Of a DNA stretch of 26,982 nucleotides, positions 13,796 to 20,996 are shown one piece after another. The DNA comes from an uncultured Alistipes sp. (GTDB lineage Bacteria > Bacteroidota > Bacteroidia > Bacteroidales > Rikenellaceae). How positions within the stretch are numbered: position 1 is the first letter of the stretch; each line of letters starts with the position of its first letter. A program made the translations under genes and the position numbers. The stretch lies in NCBI GenBank assembly GCA_904502285.1, contig CAJGEC010000022.1, positions 1-26,982 on the forward strand, in the 5' to 3' direction. The notes below the pieces were generated by a model that was given only the letters and a program-made list of their open reading frames with translations, was not told the origin of the DNA and did no database searches.

Positions 13796-15670
13796 TTACT
13801 CGTTCTGCTTGTAGACGTATGATGAGCTGTCGTTGTTGTCGCTCTCGTAGATAGTCATCTCCTCAAGGAAGAGGCTACCGAAGTTGCCGTTGGCATCCTT
13901 AGCCACAGCTACGACGGTGTACTCGCGACCATACTCTGCTACAAAGTTGTAGTTAGAGTAGAGGTTGAGTTTGTTGCTATCCTTTGCTACGTCGCGCAAC
14001 CACTCCGACTGCTTGTTGTAGTAGTCGATAGGCATTGTAGTTACCATAAGATATACCTCGTCGCCAGCAGTAACGCCGCTGATTGCCATAGGCACAAGTG
14101 CGTGGGTGGTGTTCTCTGCATAAGCGCCCCAATGCTCTGCATCCAAGGCTGCTACTTCGGCAATGCTGTACTGGGTATTCCAGCTGAGCGAGATGTTTGA
14201 GCTACCTGGAGTGTCTGAGAGGGTTGTGAACTCCTCGAAGAAGATGCGAGTATTTGGAGCCTCACCATCCAAACCGTAAGCGAAGGCTACGTAAGTGGTG
14301 CTTGGAGTGAGGTTTGTGAGGTTCATATCTGTCTCGCCCACAAAATCCATAGCGCCATACTCTGAAGTGAAGGTTGCAATCTTCTCCTCGTCGGTAGTAC
14401 CCCAAGAGTCGAACTCAGCCTTAGGGAAGCAAGAGCGTACGAAACGGCCGTTAGGATCGCTGGCTGTCCAGTATACGTTGGCTGTGGTCTGGAAGATATC
14501 CTTAACCACGATATCGATGGTCATACCTGACTCTGTAGCACTTGAAGTGGAGATAAGCTCCAATTCGATCTCTGAAGATGAGAAGGCAGTTTCGTTGTTT
14601 ACGGCAAAGAGGTAGATAACATACTGAGTATTAGCATCCAACTCGTGTGTGATAACCTTATCGCCCTTGTAGCAGTTTCCTTCGATAATCTGGTGTGGGT
14701 AGTAGCCCGAACCCTTCATCATCGATACTGTCTCGTTCCACTTGTTCACGAATACCTCGTGCATATCTGCACCCTGACCATAGTATGTGTAGAAGTCAGC
14801 AACGCTCCAGCACTCGGTGTAGTAGTACATCTCCTTGTCGGCAGGGGTGATGGTCTGGATGATACGTGCGCCATTCACCTCCAAGGTCATATCGATATTT
14901 GCCTCGATAGTTGTAGGCTTAGCAGTGCGCACAACCTCGCGGTAGATGTTGCTTGAGATGGTACCTGTTGTAAGGTCGATATGGTAGGTGTAGATAACGT
15001 AGTTTGTATCTGGGAAGAGACGAGTGAACTCCACGTCGAAGGCCTTACCCGTGTGTGAGATATTGCGCAAGTAGTTCAAAGTTGTCTGACCTGAGTAGTA
15101 TGCATCGTTCTCGATAGCGCTCATATCGTATGAAGCCAAGGCGTCGTCAGACTCAAGACCGAAAGCCTTGATATGCTCCTCGGTGTAGATGCGAGTGATG
15201 TAAGGGGTTGTGAGGTCGAGAGGGGTGATGTTCAACGAGAGGAAGTCGGGCTCGCGAGTAGCCACCTCGTACTCGAATATAGGGTTCTCAGTGCCACTCT
15301 GCTTGACTCTAATCTCGTATTTCTCATCAATACCAGTGTAGGTCACGTTGATAACGGTCTGGCGCTCCTGGCTGGTGTAGTTAGGGGTTACGGTAAATGT
15401 GATCTTACCATAGTTTGCTGTGCTGAGGTTCTGAATCCAGCTATCCTTACAGTTGGTAAGGACTACAGAGCCCTGCTTGTTGTTGGTGATTGTGTACTTC
15501 ACCTCCACTGGACCGCCCTTGTCGTCAGTCACGATGTCGTTCTTCTCGAGGGTGAAAGATGTCTCGGTAGATGAGTTGTTAGGCTCCTCGGTCTGAGGAG
15601 TCTCCTTACAACCTACAAAGGCTACGGCCATAAGCATAGCGATTGTAGAAAAGAGAGTTTTGAAATTCAT
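13796..15670 (-). CDS. BACON-domain lipoprotein with fibronectin III-like repeats
   Basis: The 624-residue protein has a lipoprotein signal with AFVGC (C21) and one BACON domain at about 38-126 (WIQNLS...TFTVTPNYTSQERQ, then VKQSG). The remainder contains about four beta-sandwich-like repeats, recognisable by similar strands: LFPDTNYVIYTYHID, LDANTQYVIYLFAVN, LTPSTTYVAFAYGLD and EYGREYTVVAVAKD, each followed by a threonine-rich closing strand. This is the look of fibronectin type III-like modules. A surface-exposed glycan- or protein-binding role is likely but unproven. It starts 18 bp after the stop of the 15689-17188 gene, so the two are cotranscribed. No SusC/SusD genes are present in the window. 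Confidence 0.82.
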   Translation of the reverse strand: MNFKTLFSTIAMLMAVAFVGCKETPQTEEPNNSSTETSFTLEKNDIVTDDKGGPVEVKYTITNNKQGSVVLTNCKDSWIQNLSTANYGKITFTVTPNYTSQERQTVINVTYTGIDEKYEIRVKQSGTENPIFEYEVATREPDFLSLNITPLDLTTPYITRIYTEEHIKAFGLESDDALASYDMSAIENDAYYSGQTTLNYLRNISHTGKAFDVEFTRLFPDTNYVIYTYHIDLTTGTISSNIYREVVRTAKPTTIEANIDMTLEVNGARIIQTITPADKEMYYYTECWSVADFYTYYGQGADMHEVFVNKWNETVSMMKGSGYYPHQIIEGNCYKGDKVITHELDANTQYVIYLFAVNNETAFSSSEIELELISTSSATESGMTIDIVVKDIFQTTANVYWTASDPNGRFVRSCFPKAEFDSWGTTDEEKIATFTSEYGAMDFVGETDMNLTNLTPSTTYVAFAYGLDGEAPNTRIFFEEFTTLSDTPGSSNISLSWNTQYSIAEVAALDAEHWGAYAENTTHALVPMAISGVTAGDEVYLMVTTMPIDYYNKQSEWLRDVAKDSNKLNLYSNYNFVAEYGREYTVVAVAKDANGNFGSLFLEEMTIYESDNNDSSSYVYKQNE

Positions 15671-15688
15671 AGTTATTAGTTATTGGTT

Positions 15689-17188
15689 TTACTTGTTTTC
15701 CATAGGTACACCGGTCCAAGTTGCGGTGATGTTGTTGCGAAGGTCATCCTTAACATCGATATCTACGGTAACGGTGCCATCGCCATTATCCTTTATCGAC
15801 ATTGTACCTGAGCGGAATGGAGCCATCTCGCTCTGGTCGGCAGTGAAGTACCAGCTACAGAGGAGCTGTACGTTGTTTGTCCAGCCGGGGATGAATGAGT
15901 TTTGGGCGAGGTAGTCCGAAGCAACATAGTCGCCAAAGAAGCCACTCTCCTTATCCTTGTACTGGGTGATGAAGTCGAACTGGAAGCAGTCGCCCTCGTC
16001 GTCGTTAGGGAGGATTACGAACATCCAGTTGTAGTATCCGAAGTCGTACTCGTCATAATAGCACTCGTAAATCATCGTGTGGTCTGAGAGGTCGGCCTCG
16101 TAGTCGCCATCCAAGGTAGAGTAGACCTTAACGCTCGCCTGCTCGTCGAAGATGGTGGTGTTGCCCTGATAGAATACCTTGTGGGTCTGACCGTCGATAA
16201 CAACCTCAAGGGTGATCTTGTCATCATCCACGATGAGTGTTCCCGACTCGAATGGTGCGATCTCGCCACGGCGTGCATCCTCGTTAGTTACCCAGAAGCC
16301 GCTGTACTCGGCAGTGAAAGTGCCTGAAGCGTATGTATTCTCTGGGTCGTAGGTGTATCTACCTGGAGCGATAGGTACCATATTGTCTGAGCCACCATAT
16401 ACTGAGCCATAGGCATCTATACGGTAGTAGGTAGTGTTAGGCAATGAATTGCCCTCGTCGTCGAAGCCACGGTCGCTAAGGATGAACCAGTAGTTGCCAG
16501 CACCAGGGGTAAGGGCGTCGCCAAGATACTCTCCCGAAAGGTTTGTGGCTGTGAACTCTATTGCGCCATCGCCAGCCTGTGTGAGTGTGATGTCGAATGA
16601 TGATACGCCATAGCCTACGGTCACTACGGTTGAGCGCGACTCACCAGTGGTGTTTGTTGCTACACCGAGGGTTACTACACCATTGGTCTGTGTGTCGATG
16701 GAGTAGATCCACTTAGCCGTTGTTGTGGCATAGACCAAATCTACGGGGTTGCTGTTCTGGAGTGAGTACTCGATAGAGGCCTTGCAACCGCAACGAGCAA
16801 CCTCGATGGTGTCGCCAGAGAGCGATGTGATGATTGGGGTTGTGGCCTCTGCCGACTGGTTGATGACCACGGTGCTGCTGTTTGTGCCGTAGCTGAGTGT
16901 TACAGCAGCCATACGTGTACCACCTGTGTTGTTAATTTCGCAGTTGATGACCACGCGACCTGGGGTTTTGTGGTTCGATACGCGAATCCAGTCGCCGGTT
17001 GTTGTTACCTCGGCAAACGCATCCTCCTTACCGCTGATTGTGTAGCAGATGGTTGTAGTAGCGTCGAACTTGCCGATAACAATCTCCATTGGGGTTGTCA
17101 CTGTGAGCGTGATGGGTGTCTGCTCATTGTTGCACGCTATGTTTAGTAGCGCACAAAGTGCAGTGATGAAGAGAAGTAATCTGTTCAT
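15689..17188 (-). CDS. Lipoprotein with two BACON domains and a duplicated C-terminal module
   Basis: The 499-residue protein has a lipoprotein signal ending LNIAC (C19). Two BACON domains in tandem span about 27-112 (DWIRVSN, TRMAAVTLSYG, VVINQSA) and 118-206 (KWIYSID, SRSTVVTVGYG, ITLTQAG). Two C-terminal modules (about 212-350 and 355-499) follow, rich in Tyr, Asp and Gly, similar to each other and to those in the 12313-13662 product. The first module keeps the pattern of a G-Y start, YYRIDAYG and a G-T-L-I-V-D-D strand. The cell location is expected to be the outer membrane. It leads the two-gene unit and has a full-consensus promoter. Confidence 0.82.
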   Translation of the reverse strand: MNRLLLFITALCALLNIACNNEQTPITLTVTTPMEIVIGKFDATTTICYTISGKEDAFAEVTTTGDWIRVSNHKTPGRVVINCEINNTGGTRMAAVTLSYGTNSSTVVINQSAEATTPIITSLSGDTIEVARCGCKASIEYSLQNSNPVDLVYATTTAKWIYSIDTQTNGVVTLGVATNTTGESRSTVVTVGYGVSSFDITLTQAGDGAIEFTATNLSGEYLGDALTPGAGNYWFILSDRGFDDEGNSLPNTTYYRIDAYGSVYGGSDNMVPIAPGRYTYDPENTYASGTFTAEYSGFWVTNEDARRGEIAPFESGTLIVDDDKITLEVVIDGQTHKVFYQGNTTIFDEQASVKVYSTLDGDYEADLSDHTMIYECYYDEYDFGYYNWMFVILPNDDEGDCFQFDFITQYKDKESGFFGDYVASDYLAQNSFIPGWTNNVQLLCSWYFTADQSEMAPFRSGTMSIKDNGDGTVTVDIDVKDDLRNNITATWTGVPMENK

Positions 17189-17246
17189 AGTAGCGTTAAA
17201 AGTTGTATTATATTTCTTGTGATTTTTTACTAAAAAAATAATCGTA

Positions 17247-17277
17247 CAAAATTACTATATTTTTTCTAAAAATCCAA
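17247..17277 (-). promoter_or_regulatory. Promoter of the BACON lipoprotein unit
   Basis: On the minus strand TTG, 20 nt, TAATTTTG: full consensus, about 58 nt before the ATG at 17188. Confidence 0.78.
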
Positions 17278-17283
17278 GAATTA

Positions 17284-17292
17284 CCCCCCCCC
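17284..17292 (+). repeat. C9 homopolymer between divergent promoters
   Basis: Nine C lie between the -33 elements of the minus promoter (17275-17277) and the candidate plus promoter (17299-17301). A change in length would change the spacing of the two promoters but not their own spacers. Confidence 0.85.
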
Positions 17293-17298
17293 TAATTT

Positions 17299-17329
17299 TT
17301 GAAAAAAGTGCTATTAAGTGATACTTTTT
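17299..17329 (+). promoter_or_regulatory. Candidate promoter of the channel/lipoprotein unit
   Basis: TTG (17299-17301), a 20-nt spacer and TACTTTTT (17322-17329), which matches TAnnTTTG at all but the last base. The leader to the ATG at 17381 would be about 45 nt. Confidence 0.5.
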
Positions 17330-17380
17330 ATATATTATTTATAATGGTATGCTTATTGTCCGAGGGTGGGGTAGATAGCT

Positions 17381-18076
17381 ATGTTTCTGCGCTTAATAAA
17401 TATCCTCACGCTCCTGGCCAGCCTGCTACTCTTGGCTTCGCTCTCGGTAGAGATTATCTATTCGAGGGAGTTGGCGCAGTTCTCCGTGGCCTACGATTGG
17501 GCGATGTTTGTGGTCTGCATAATCTTTATGGTCGATTTCTTCGCACTGATGGCCAGCAGTCCCCACCCGTGGCGTTTCTTGGGGCGCGGTTTCATAATCC
17601 TTATACTCTCCATACCATACCACACCATTGCGCAACTGCTTGGGGTGGAGTTGGGACATACGATGCAGATGTTGCTGAGTGGAGTTGTGATGCTACGCAG
17701 TGTTATGGCTATCTATATCACGCTACGCTGGCTTATCGTCGAGCGTACCTCGCGTCTGTTGTGGGCCTACATAGCTACGGTGGTGGTCTGTACCTACTTC
17801 TCGGCGCTCTTCTTCTACGAGTATGAAGCCCCCGTGAATAGTCAGGTCAAGGGGTTTGGTGATGCCCTATGGTGGGCTGCGATGAATATGACTACCGTGG
17901 GGGCCGAGATATTTCCCGTGACGGCCATAGGTAAGGTTATATGTGTGGTGCTGCCAATTATAGGTATGGCGATGTTTCCAGTCTTTACGGTCTATGTTAC
18001 ATCGCTCTACGACAACAATCGCACGAAGGCTGGCACGAGAGTTGCACAAGATAGCGACAAACCAATATCTGAATAA
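17381..18076 (+). CDS. Six-helix ion channel with atypical selectivity filter
   Basis: The 231-residue inner-membrane protein has hydrophobic segments at about 5-25, 40-58, 70-88, 96-118, 127-147 and 184-206 with a pore loop between the last two, the layout of voltage-gated-type potassium channels. The fourth segment has few charges (R106, R116), so voltage sensing is doubtful. The filter reads T171-T-V-G-A-E-I-F-P-V-T181. Compared with the usual TTVGYGD(I/L)xPxT it is one residue shorter and lacks the YG pair, so potassium selectivity cannot be assumed. The C-terminal tail is short, with no RCK domain. The lipoprotein gene follows after 1 nt, suggesting translational coupling. Confidence 0.8.
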   Translation: MFLRLINILTLLASLLLLASLSVEIIYSRELAQFSVAYDWAMFVVCIIFMVDFFALMASSPHPWRFLGRGFIILILSIPYHTIAQLLGVELGHTMQMLLSGVVMLRSVMAIYITLRWLIVERTSRLLWAYIATVVVCTYFSALFFYEYEAPVNSQVKGFGDALWWAAMNMTTVGAEIFPVTAIGKVICVVLPIIGMAMFPVFTVYVTSLYDNNRTKAGTRVAQDSDKPISE

Positions 18077-18077
18077 G

Positions 18078-18647
18078 ATGAGAAAGAGTCTACTTTTTAT
18101 TATGGCTGTCGTGGCTGTGGCTACGATGGTGGGTTGCTCTCAGGAGCAACGCTGGGGGATGAAGGAGCGCGAGGAGTTGCGCAAGGAGTTGCGAGCTTAT
18201 CGCGATATGGTCTACTTGGATAACCTTGCCGAGGCGGAGTTTATCAACTTCTCAGGCGATGTTGTCGAGGCCATCGAGATTGACTATCCCGTATATACGA
18301 CCTTTGTGGAGTTGCCAGGACGAGGCGATACGGTGGAGGTCTACGTAGTCTCGACCATTGTCGAGCAACTCAAGGCCAATCCCCACAATATGAGGAATAT
18401 ATACCCCTATCCATACCTCGTCGAGGAGGGTATCCTCCCCGCGGGCCTAAACCATCAGGCTCAGCGTTCGTTCTACGACTGCTTGGCCCACAAGGTTAAG
18501 CGTTACTACCCCTCGACATACGCCTTCTTTAATGCGATAGTCGAGAGCCCAACGACGCCTGAGCCAATCCTCGATATGCAGATGCAGTGTGCTATGGATC
18601 TCTTCGACTGGACTATCGAGGTAGATGAGACCGTGGTCATAGATTAG
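18078..18647 (+). CDS. Lipoprotein of unknown function
   Basis: The 189-residue protein starts at the ATG at 18078, 1 nt after the channel stop; the lipoprotein signal ends ATMVGC (C20), which decides the start. Residues 26-48 are a charged, probably coiled-coil stretch (ERWGMKEREELRKELRAYRD region). The rest is mixed alpha/beta with acidic patches and no motif I recognise. The tight coupling to the channel gene suggests a shared physiological role, for example in envelope or ion homeostasis, but that is inference only. Confidence 0.75.
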   Translation: MRKSLLFIMAVVAVATMVGCSQEQRWGMKEREELRKELRAYRDMVYLDNLAEAEFINFSGDVVEAIEIDYPVYTTFVELPGRGDTVEVYVVSTIVEQLKANPHNMRNIYPYPYLVEEGILPAGLNHQAQRSFYDCLAHKVKRYYPSTYAFFNAIVESPTTPEPILDMQMQCAMDLFDWTIEVDETVVID

Positions 18648-18722
18648 CCACTTCAACCAATTCCATAGCCCATTACACCCATTGCATAGTTAAGTATAAA
18701 GTTTAATGCCGAGTAATCGGAC

Positions 18723-18772
18723 CGAGAGGGGATGTGTAGTTTGTTTGCTGCATACCCCTTTCGTGTTTTATT
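18723..18772 (+). terminator. Terminator after the channel/lipoprotein unit
   Basis: CGAGAGGGG (18723-18731) pairs with CCCCTTTCG (18755-18763) with one G-U. The stem continues imperfectly into a GTGTAG/CTGCAT inner helix and is followed by TGTTTTATTT. It lies directly before the mscL promoter. Confidence 0.7.
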
Positions 18773-18802
18773 TGCATTTTCCAAAAAAATGTTCTAAATT
18801 TG
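18772..18802 (+). promoter_or_regulatory. Promoter of mscL
   Basis: TTG (18772-18774), a 20-nt spacer and TAAATTTG (18795-18802): full consensus, 53 nt before the ATG. Confidence 0.8.
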
Positions 18803-18855
18803 TGATTAATTAGATTTTGAAGAGGGATACAAACTAACTTAATACTTATTTAATT

Positions 18856-19305
18856 ATGGGTCTATTACAGGAATTTAAGACTTTCGCCCTTAAGGGTAAT
18901 GTTGTGGATATGGCAGTCGGTGTTATCATCGGTGGAGCTTTCGGTAAGATTGTTACCTCGTTGGTAAACGATATCATTATGCCTCCTATCGGTGTGCTTA
19001 TGGGTGGCGTAGATTTCAAGGATCTTGGCATTGTCATCAAGGAGGGTGTTGCAGCAACAGAGACTACCCCAGAGGTGGCAGAGGTGGTTTGGAAGTATGG
19101 TGCTTTCATCCAGCAGGTTGTTGATTTCCTCATCATCGCAGTCAGCGTGTTCGTGATGATTAAGCTCATCAACAAACTCTCGAACTTGCGTAAGAAGGAG
19201 GAAGAGGTGGTTGCACCAGAGCCAGCACCAGCACCAGAGCCAGAGCCTACTAAGGAGGAGATCTTGCTCACAGAGATTCGCGACCTCTTGAAGAATAATA
19301 AGTAG
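18856..19305 (+). CDS. mscL: Large-conductance mechanosensitive channel MscL
   Basis: The 149-residue protein forms the pentameric inner-membrane valve that opens under hypo-osmotic shock. The hallmark N-terminus is present (EFKTFALKGNVVDMAVGVIIGGAFGKIV, residues 6-33), followed by MPPIGVLMGG, a periplasmic loop and the second helix (VDFLIIAVSVFVMIKLIN). A Pro-Ala-Glu repeat at about 122-134 links to the C-terminal helical bundle EEILLTEIRDLLKN. Length is close to the family norm of 130-150. It is a single-gene unit with its own promoter and terminator. Confidence 0.97.
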   Translation: MGLLQEFKTFALKGNVVDMAVGVIIGGAFGKIVTSLVNDIIMPPIGVLMGGVDFKDLGIVIKEGVAATETTPEVAEVVWKYGAFIQQVVDFLIIAVSVFVMIKLINKLSNLRKKEEEVVAPEPAPAPEPEPTKEEILLTEIRDLLKNNK

Positions 19306-19327
19306 TCCGTTGCAAGCGGTCTATTAG

Positions 19328-19368
19328 AAAGGTTGAGCGTATCTCCGTGGGGGTACGCTCAACTTTTT
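19328..19368. terminator. Bidirectional terminator between mscL and miaA
   Basis: GTTGAGCGTA and TACGCTCAAC pair perfectly around a 12-nt loop, with A-T extension on both sides (AAAG/CTTTTT), so it can serve both converging genes. Confidence 0.9.
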
Positions 19369-19373
19369 GTCTG

Positions 19374-20279
19374 CTATTTGCTTGTGATGAACTCTACGAT
19401 TCGCTCCAAGTCCGAAGGGGCAAACCATCCAATCTCTTCGTCGCGCCTAAACCACGTCATCTGTCGCTTGGCATAACGGCGTGAGTTGCGCTTGATTAAC
19501 TCTATGGCCTCCTCTAACGTGCAGTTGCCGTCGAAGTGGTCGAACAATTCGCGGTAGCCCACCGTCTGCAAGGCGTTGAGTGTGCGCTTCGGATACATAG
19601 CCTTGGCCTCCTCCAAGAGTCCCTCCTCGACCATCTGGTCCACACGTCTATTGATGCGGTCGTAGAGAATCTCGCGTGGCATATCCGTACCAACCTTAAT
19701 GATATCAAACGGGCGCTCAGCGCGCTTGCCACTACGTTGCTCCGAGTAGGTCGCGCCACTGAGGATGCAGACCTCCAGTGCGCGCATAACACGTGCGGGG
19801 TTGCATAAATCCACGCTCTTAGAGTATTCGGGGTCACGCTCCTTGAGCTCCGCCACGAGTGATTCAAGTCCCTCGGTCGCAAGGCGATGCTTCAGACTTT
19901 CGCGCAGGTCGTTGTCTGCCTCAGGGAGTTGATCCATACCCTCACACAGAGCCTGAATATAGAGGCCTGAGCCACCTACCGCAACGACATACTCGTTCTG
20001 CTGGAAGAGCCTATCAAGGAGTTGAAGGGCCTCTGCCTCATACTTGCCACAGTTAAACTCCTCGTGGACCTCTCTGTCGGCGATGAAGTAGTGCTTAGCA
20101 AGGCTCTGCTCCTCGGCAGTGGGTTGGGCTGTGCCTATGGCCAGGCCACGATAGAATTGGCGGGAGTCGGTGGAGATTATGGGGGCGTTGAAGTGCTGAG
20201 CGAGCCGAACAGCCAGCGCACTCTTTCCCGACCCCGTAGGGCCGACCACAACAATCAATCTACCTCGTTTAATACTCAT
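19374..20279 (-). CDS. miaA: tRNA dimethylallyltransferase MiaA
   Basis: The 301-residue enzyme adds a dimethylallyl group to N6 of A37 in tRNAs reading UNN codons. Visible motifs are the P-loop GPTGSGKS (13-20), STDSRQFYRGLAIGTAQPT, GGSGLYIQALCEG, NALQTVGYRE and RRYAKRQMTWFRRD. The ATG at 20279 gives MSIKRGRLIVVVG. A longer reading (to 20303) would only add a Met-Ala-Thr run that is a shadow of the upstream Asp-rich tail. It overlaps the end of the pRiA4b ORF-3-like gene by 11 nt, so translation is probably coupled. Confidence 0.96.
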   Translation of the reverse strand: MSIKRGRLIVVVGPTGSGKSALAVRLAQHFNAPIISTDSRQFYRGLAIGTAQPTAEEQSLAKHYFIADREVHEEFNCGKYEAEALQLLDRLFQQNEYVVAVGGSGLYIQALCEGMDQLPEADNDLRESLKHRLATEGLESLVAELKERDPEYSKSVDLCNPARVMRALEVCILSGATYSEQRSGKRAERPFDIIKVGTDMPREILYDRINRRVDQMVEEGLLEEAKAMYPKRTLNALQTVGYRELFDHFDGNCTLEEAIELIKRNSRRYAKRQMTWFRRDEEIGWFAPSDLERIVEFITSK

Positions 20280-20784
20280 CGTCGTAGTTGTCGTCGCCAT
20301 CAAATTCGTTGTAGTCGCTCATCATCTCCTCGAAGATAGAGCCTACTTGCTCCGTAGCCTCAGGGTCGTACTGGTCGGGGGCAGGGGCGTGTTCGAATGC
20401 CACACGTGGGTAGCTGAGACCCTCGGCAGGGCGTTGCATATCGAGAAGTTCCAAGTAGTAGGATCTATCGTTGAGCATATCGAAGGTGTAGATAAGGCGG
20501 TCGTGGAAGTCGTTGTTCACCTCCATCAAGCGCACATTGTCCATACAGCGAGGTGCGCCAGGAACGTCATCGCCCATATCCAACTCAGAAAACTCCTCCA
20601 CGACTCTCCATTCGGCATCCGATTTGAAGATGGAGACCATACAAGGCTCATATCCGAGTGATTCGAGGATGAAGTGGTTGAACTCCGTAAGTGTCATATC
20701 GGGGTAGACCTCAAAATCTCGCACGAAGTTATCGCTCTCGTCGCTAAGCATTCGATATTTGAATACGATGTTTACTGTTGCCAT
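20269..20784 (-). CDS. Plasmid pRiA4b ORF-3 family protein
   Basis: The 171-residue protein fits the pRiA4b ORF-3-like family (also annotated as an IS1096 passenger TnpR-like family), shown by VFKYRML, FEVYPDMTLTEFNHFILESLGY, the F-K-S-D-A-E-W segment, LIYTFDMLNDRSYYLELLDM and YPRV. Residues 135-171 are an acidic tail (about half Asp/Glu plus Tyr) ending DDNYDDEY. Its function is unknown despite the mobile-element name, and no other transposon genes are near. It is the first gene of a two-gene unit with miaA. A TAATTTTG box at 20820-20827 (minus strand) is the probable -7 element, without a clear -33. Confidence 0.75.
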   Translation of the reverse strand: MATVNIVFKYRMLSDESDNFVRDFEVYPDMTLTEFNHFILESLGYEPCMVSIFKSDAEWRVVEEFSELDMGDDVPGAPRCMDNVRLMEVNNDFHDRLIYTFDMLNDRSYYLELLDMQRPAEGLSYPRVAFEHAPAPDQYDPEATEQVGSIFEEMMSDYNEFDGDDNYDDEY

Positions 20785-20819
20785 AATATTTAATAAGGTA
20801 TGTCAGTTATAAAACTACA

Positions 20820-20827
20820 CAAAATTA
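20820..20827 (-). promoter_or_regulatory. Candidate -7 box of the pRiA4b ORF-3-like/miaA unit
   Basis: TAATTTTG on the minus strand, 35 nt before the ATG at 20784. No TTG lies at the expected -33 distance. Confidence 0.45.
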
Positions 20828-20888
20828 ATATACATATTTAATATATCTATATGTCCGAATAAAAAATATCAATTAAAGATAGAAAAAA

Positions 20889-20919
20889 TTGTTTTTAAGC
20901 AAAAATAAGTATATATTTG
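20889..20919 (+). promoter_or_regulatory. Promoter of rho
   Basis: TTG (20889-20891), a 20-nt spacer and TATATTTG (20912-20919): full consensus. The roughly 70-nt leader contains two small stem-loops (CTGCT/AGCAG near 20922-20933 and GTCGT/ACGAC near 20956-20965). Confidence 0.8.
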
Positions 20920-20996
20920 CACTGCTTTAGCAGACGTTTCGTGCTGCGTAGGTAGTCGTCACGACTATAAATCAAAGAAATCAATCATTGACATAT

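Noticed and set aside
5038..17188. CRISPR array or tRNA genes
   Set aside because: No regularly spaced direct repeats and no cloverleaf-like sequences were seen here or elsewhere in the window besides the tmRNA.
17299..17826. 175-codon plus-strand frame overlapping the channel gene
   Set aside because: It lies in another frame of the channel gene, which has clear membrane helices and a pore motif.
20269..20784. Reading the pRiA4b ORF-3/TnpR-like label as evidence of a transposon
   Set aside because: No transposase, terminal repeats or target duplication are present, and the gene is coupled to miaA.
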